Shown piece after piece: positions 62,766-64,000 of a stretch of 64,000 nt of DNA (the stretch's first letter is position 1; each line of letters opens with the position of its first letter). Source of the DNA: Hermatobates lingyangjiaoensis. Taxonomy: Eukaryota > Arthropoda > Insecta > Hemiptera > Hermatobatidae. Under the pieces are notes generated by a model. It searched no databases, was not told the DNA's origin, and worked only from the letters and a program-made list of their open reading frames with translations. The translations under genes were made by a program, and so were the position numbers. The stretch is from positions 1-64,000 of the forward strand of contig JAPFBL010000578.1 in assembly GCA_026182355.1 (NCBI GenBank). The letters run 5' to 3'.

Positions 62766-63754
62766 CTAGCTGTCAACCCTCTTTGAAGAGGCTATTGCCC
62801 TCGTGACGAAAGTATCAAGTTTGAAGAGACCGTTACTAATGTTTATAATATTAGATCTATTAAATTTAATTAGAGACGATTCAATAATATTTCTTAACAA
62901 CATTGATTTTTCATAGGTAATAAATTTAGCTCCTGTCCAATCAATATGATGATTTTCATTTTTTATATGCAAGAATAAGCACTACTGTTTTCCTGTCTAC
63001 TTACGTTATATTGGTGTTGTTTTACACGTGTCTTTAATGATTTACCAGTTTGACCAATATAAACTTTATGACAATTTTTGCACGGAATTTTATAAATACC
63101 AGCGGACTCCAATTCGCTTGGAGAGTTTTTTATTAACATATTACCCACGTTATTACGATTAGAAAACACTATATTAAAATCAAGTTGTTTGTCTAATCTT
63201 GGAAGGGGGTCCAATGATTCGTGGTATGGCAAAACTATAGAATTTGATAATAAAAGGGGCTCTTTTGAAGTACATTAGAAAAAGTTTTTTTAGCACCCTT
63301 CAAAGCTAAATCGATATAAGAAGAGGGGTATTTTAATGAAAGGGCAATTGACCTAATGTTATTAATCTCTTCTTTAAGAAATTCAGGAGAGGAAACTCTT
63401 AAAGCTCTCAAAAACATATTTCTAAAAACAGAAATTTTAACATTTTTTGGATGCGATGAATAAAAATGAACGTATGCAAGTACATTCGTAGGTTTTCTAT
63501 ATACACTAAAGCGTAACTCATTAGGTAACCTATGGATCAGGACATCTAAGAAGGGCAAATTACCACTTATTTCTTCTTCCATTGTGAATTTGATTGTCGG
63601 CACTAATGAATTCAATTTTGTTAGGAAATCAACTTTATTTAAAGATTTGGGACAAATGCAAAGAATATCGTCAACATATCTATACCATTTAACATTTTTG
63701 GGCAAAATTGAGCTTAACATTTTACTCTCAAAAAACTCCATATATAAATTACTG
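62766..63754 (-). pseudogene. PLE RT / GIY-YIG endonuclease, truncated and frameshifted
   Basis: Reads from motif B's end (MEFFESKM) through YVDD (about 63679-63690), LPFLDVL, RKPTN and the GIY-YIG core with KVYIGQTGKSLK. Two frameshifts relative to copy 1: an extra GT near 63268 and a missing base near 62985. At the site of copy 1's TAG it has a lysine codon. The last 68 codons (62766-62972) encode exactly the same protein as copy 1. Confidence 0.9.
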
Positions 63755-63792
63755 ATTCATTGATTGTTGTTTCACGTGTTTATGTGAAATCT

Positions 63793-63824
63793 TTATATAT
63801 ATATATATGTATATATATATATAG
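63793..63824. repeat. (TA)n tract
   Basis: TA repeat at the 5' side of PLE copy 2. Confidence 0.95.
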
Positions 63825-64000
63825 CCTAAACTACATTTAGCATTTCTGGAAAATATTTCAGATAAATTTGCAATAAAAATATATTTCTGTGTATACAAAA
63901 TTGATTTCACCTTAAATGCATGCTTAAGACAGGAACGTATTAAAGAGCAGGGACGCTATAAGAGGTTGGCACGCGTGCTGAATACATTTTTTAAAACTCT
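63825..64000. other. No recognisable feature
   Basis: Short flank to the window end. Confidence 0.4.

Larger units (their letters stand above)
62518..63795 (-). mobile_element. PLE copy 2 of the CTGACGAAGACCG family
   Basis: From 63754 to 62519 it is nearly identical to 35300-36530. Its 5' side is fused to an inverted terminal segment (63755-63795) that belongs to the pLTR end, directly against (TA)n at 63793. Its 3' end stops earlier than in copy 1, at TGATCATTGA before TA. It is 5'-truncated within the RT. Confidence 0.88.

Overview
This is an AT-rich invertebrate-type nuclear window. I find no host protein-coding gene, rRNA, functional tRNA or CRISPR array. It is a graveyard of Penelope-like retroelements (PLEs) in a background dense with (TA)n tracts. 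Signs of a metazoan genome are PLE reverse transcriptases with GIY-YIG endonucleases, tRNA-derived SINEs, hAT-type MITEs with 8-bp target duplications, minisatellites and a possible LINE 3' end. I cannot name the species.

Layout. 1-1.4 kb: a frameshifted PLE. 1.4-4.5 kb: PLE terminal-repeat (pLTR) pieces, several arranged as palindromes. 4.5-7.9 kb: two PLEs of different families on opposite strands, both 5'-truncated. 7.9-19 kb: a large pLTR inverted repeat, a hAT MITE, a 118-bp minisatellite, a SINE and long featureless AT-rich stretches. 19-28 kb: a dense run of foldback pLTR elements between (TA)n tracts. 28.5-30.2 kb: a putative 1.65-kb element with terminal inverted repeats. 30-36.6 kb: more foldbacks, then a PLE with RT and endonuclease carrying one premature stop. 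37-44.4 kb: a hAT MITE, SINEs and a ~135-bp minisatellite. 46-62 kb: further foldbacks, an endonuclease-only PLE, and a LINE-like end beside a 201-bp foldback. 62.5-63.8 kb: a second, nearly identical copy of the 34.9-kb PLE in inverted orientation.

The main signal is a set of more than two dozen hammerhead-ribozyme-like motifs (CTGANGA, hairpin, GAAA, then a mini stem III and a UH cleavage site) on both strands. They fall in several sequence families and nearly always lie inside PLE pLTRs. Where an ORF is present they lie about 170-220 bp after its stop codon. Many sit at or near the centre of near-perfect palindromes flanked by (TA)n, and in several families a GTAAGT/GTGAGT donor-like hexamer follows within 8-13 nt. 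Hammerheads in PLEs are known in general (Cervera and De la Peña). The foldback architecture, the donor-like motif, a ~200-bp foldback family with 12-14-bp target duplications, and a variant-core family are the points I would look at again.
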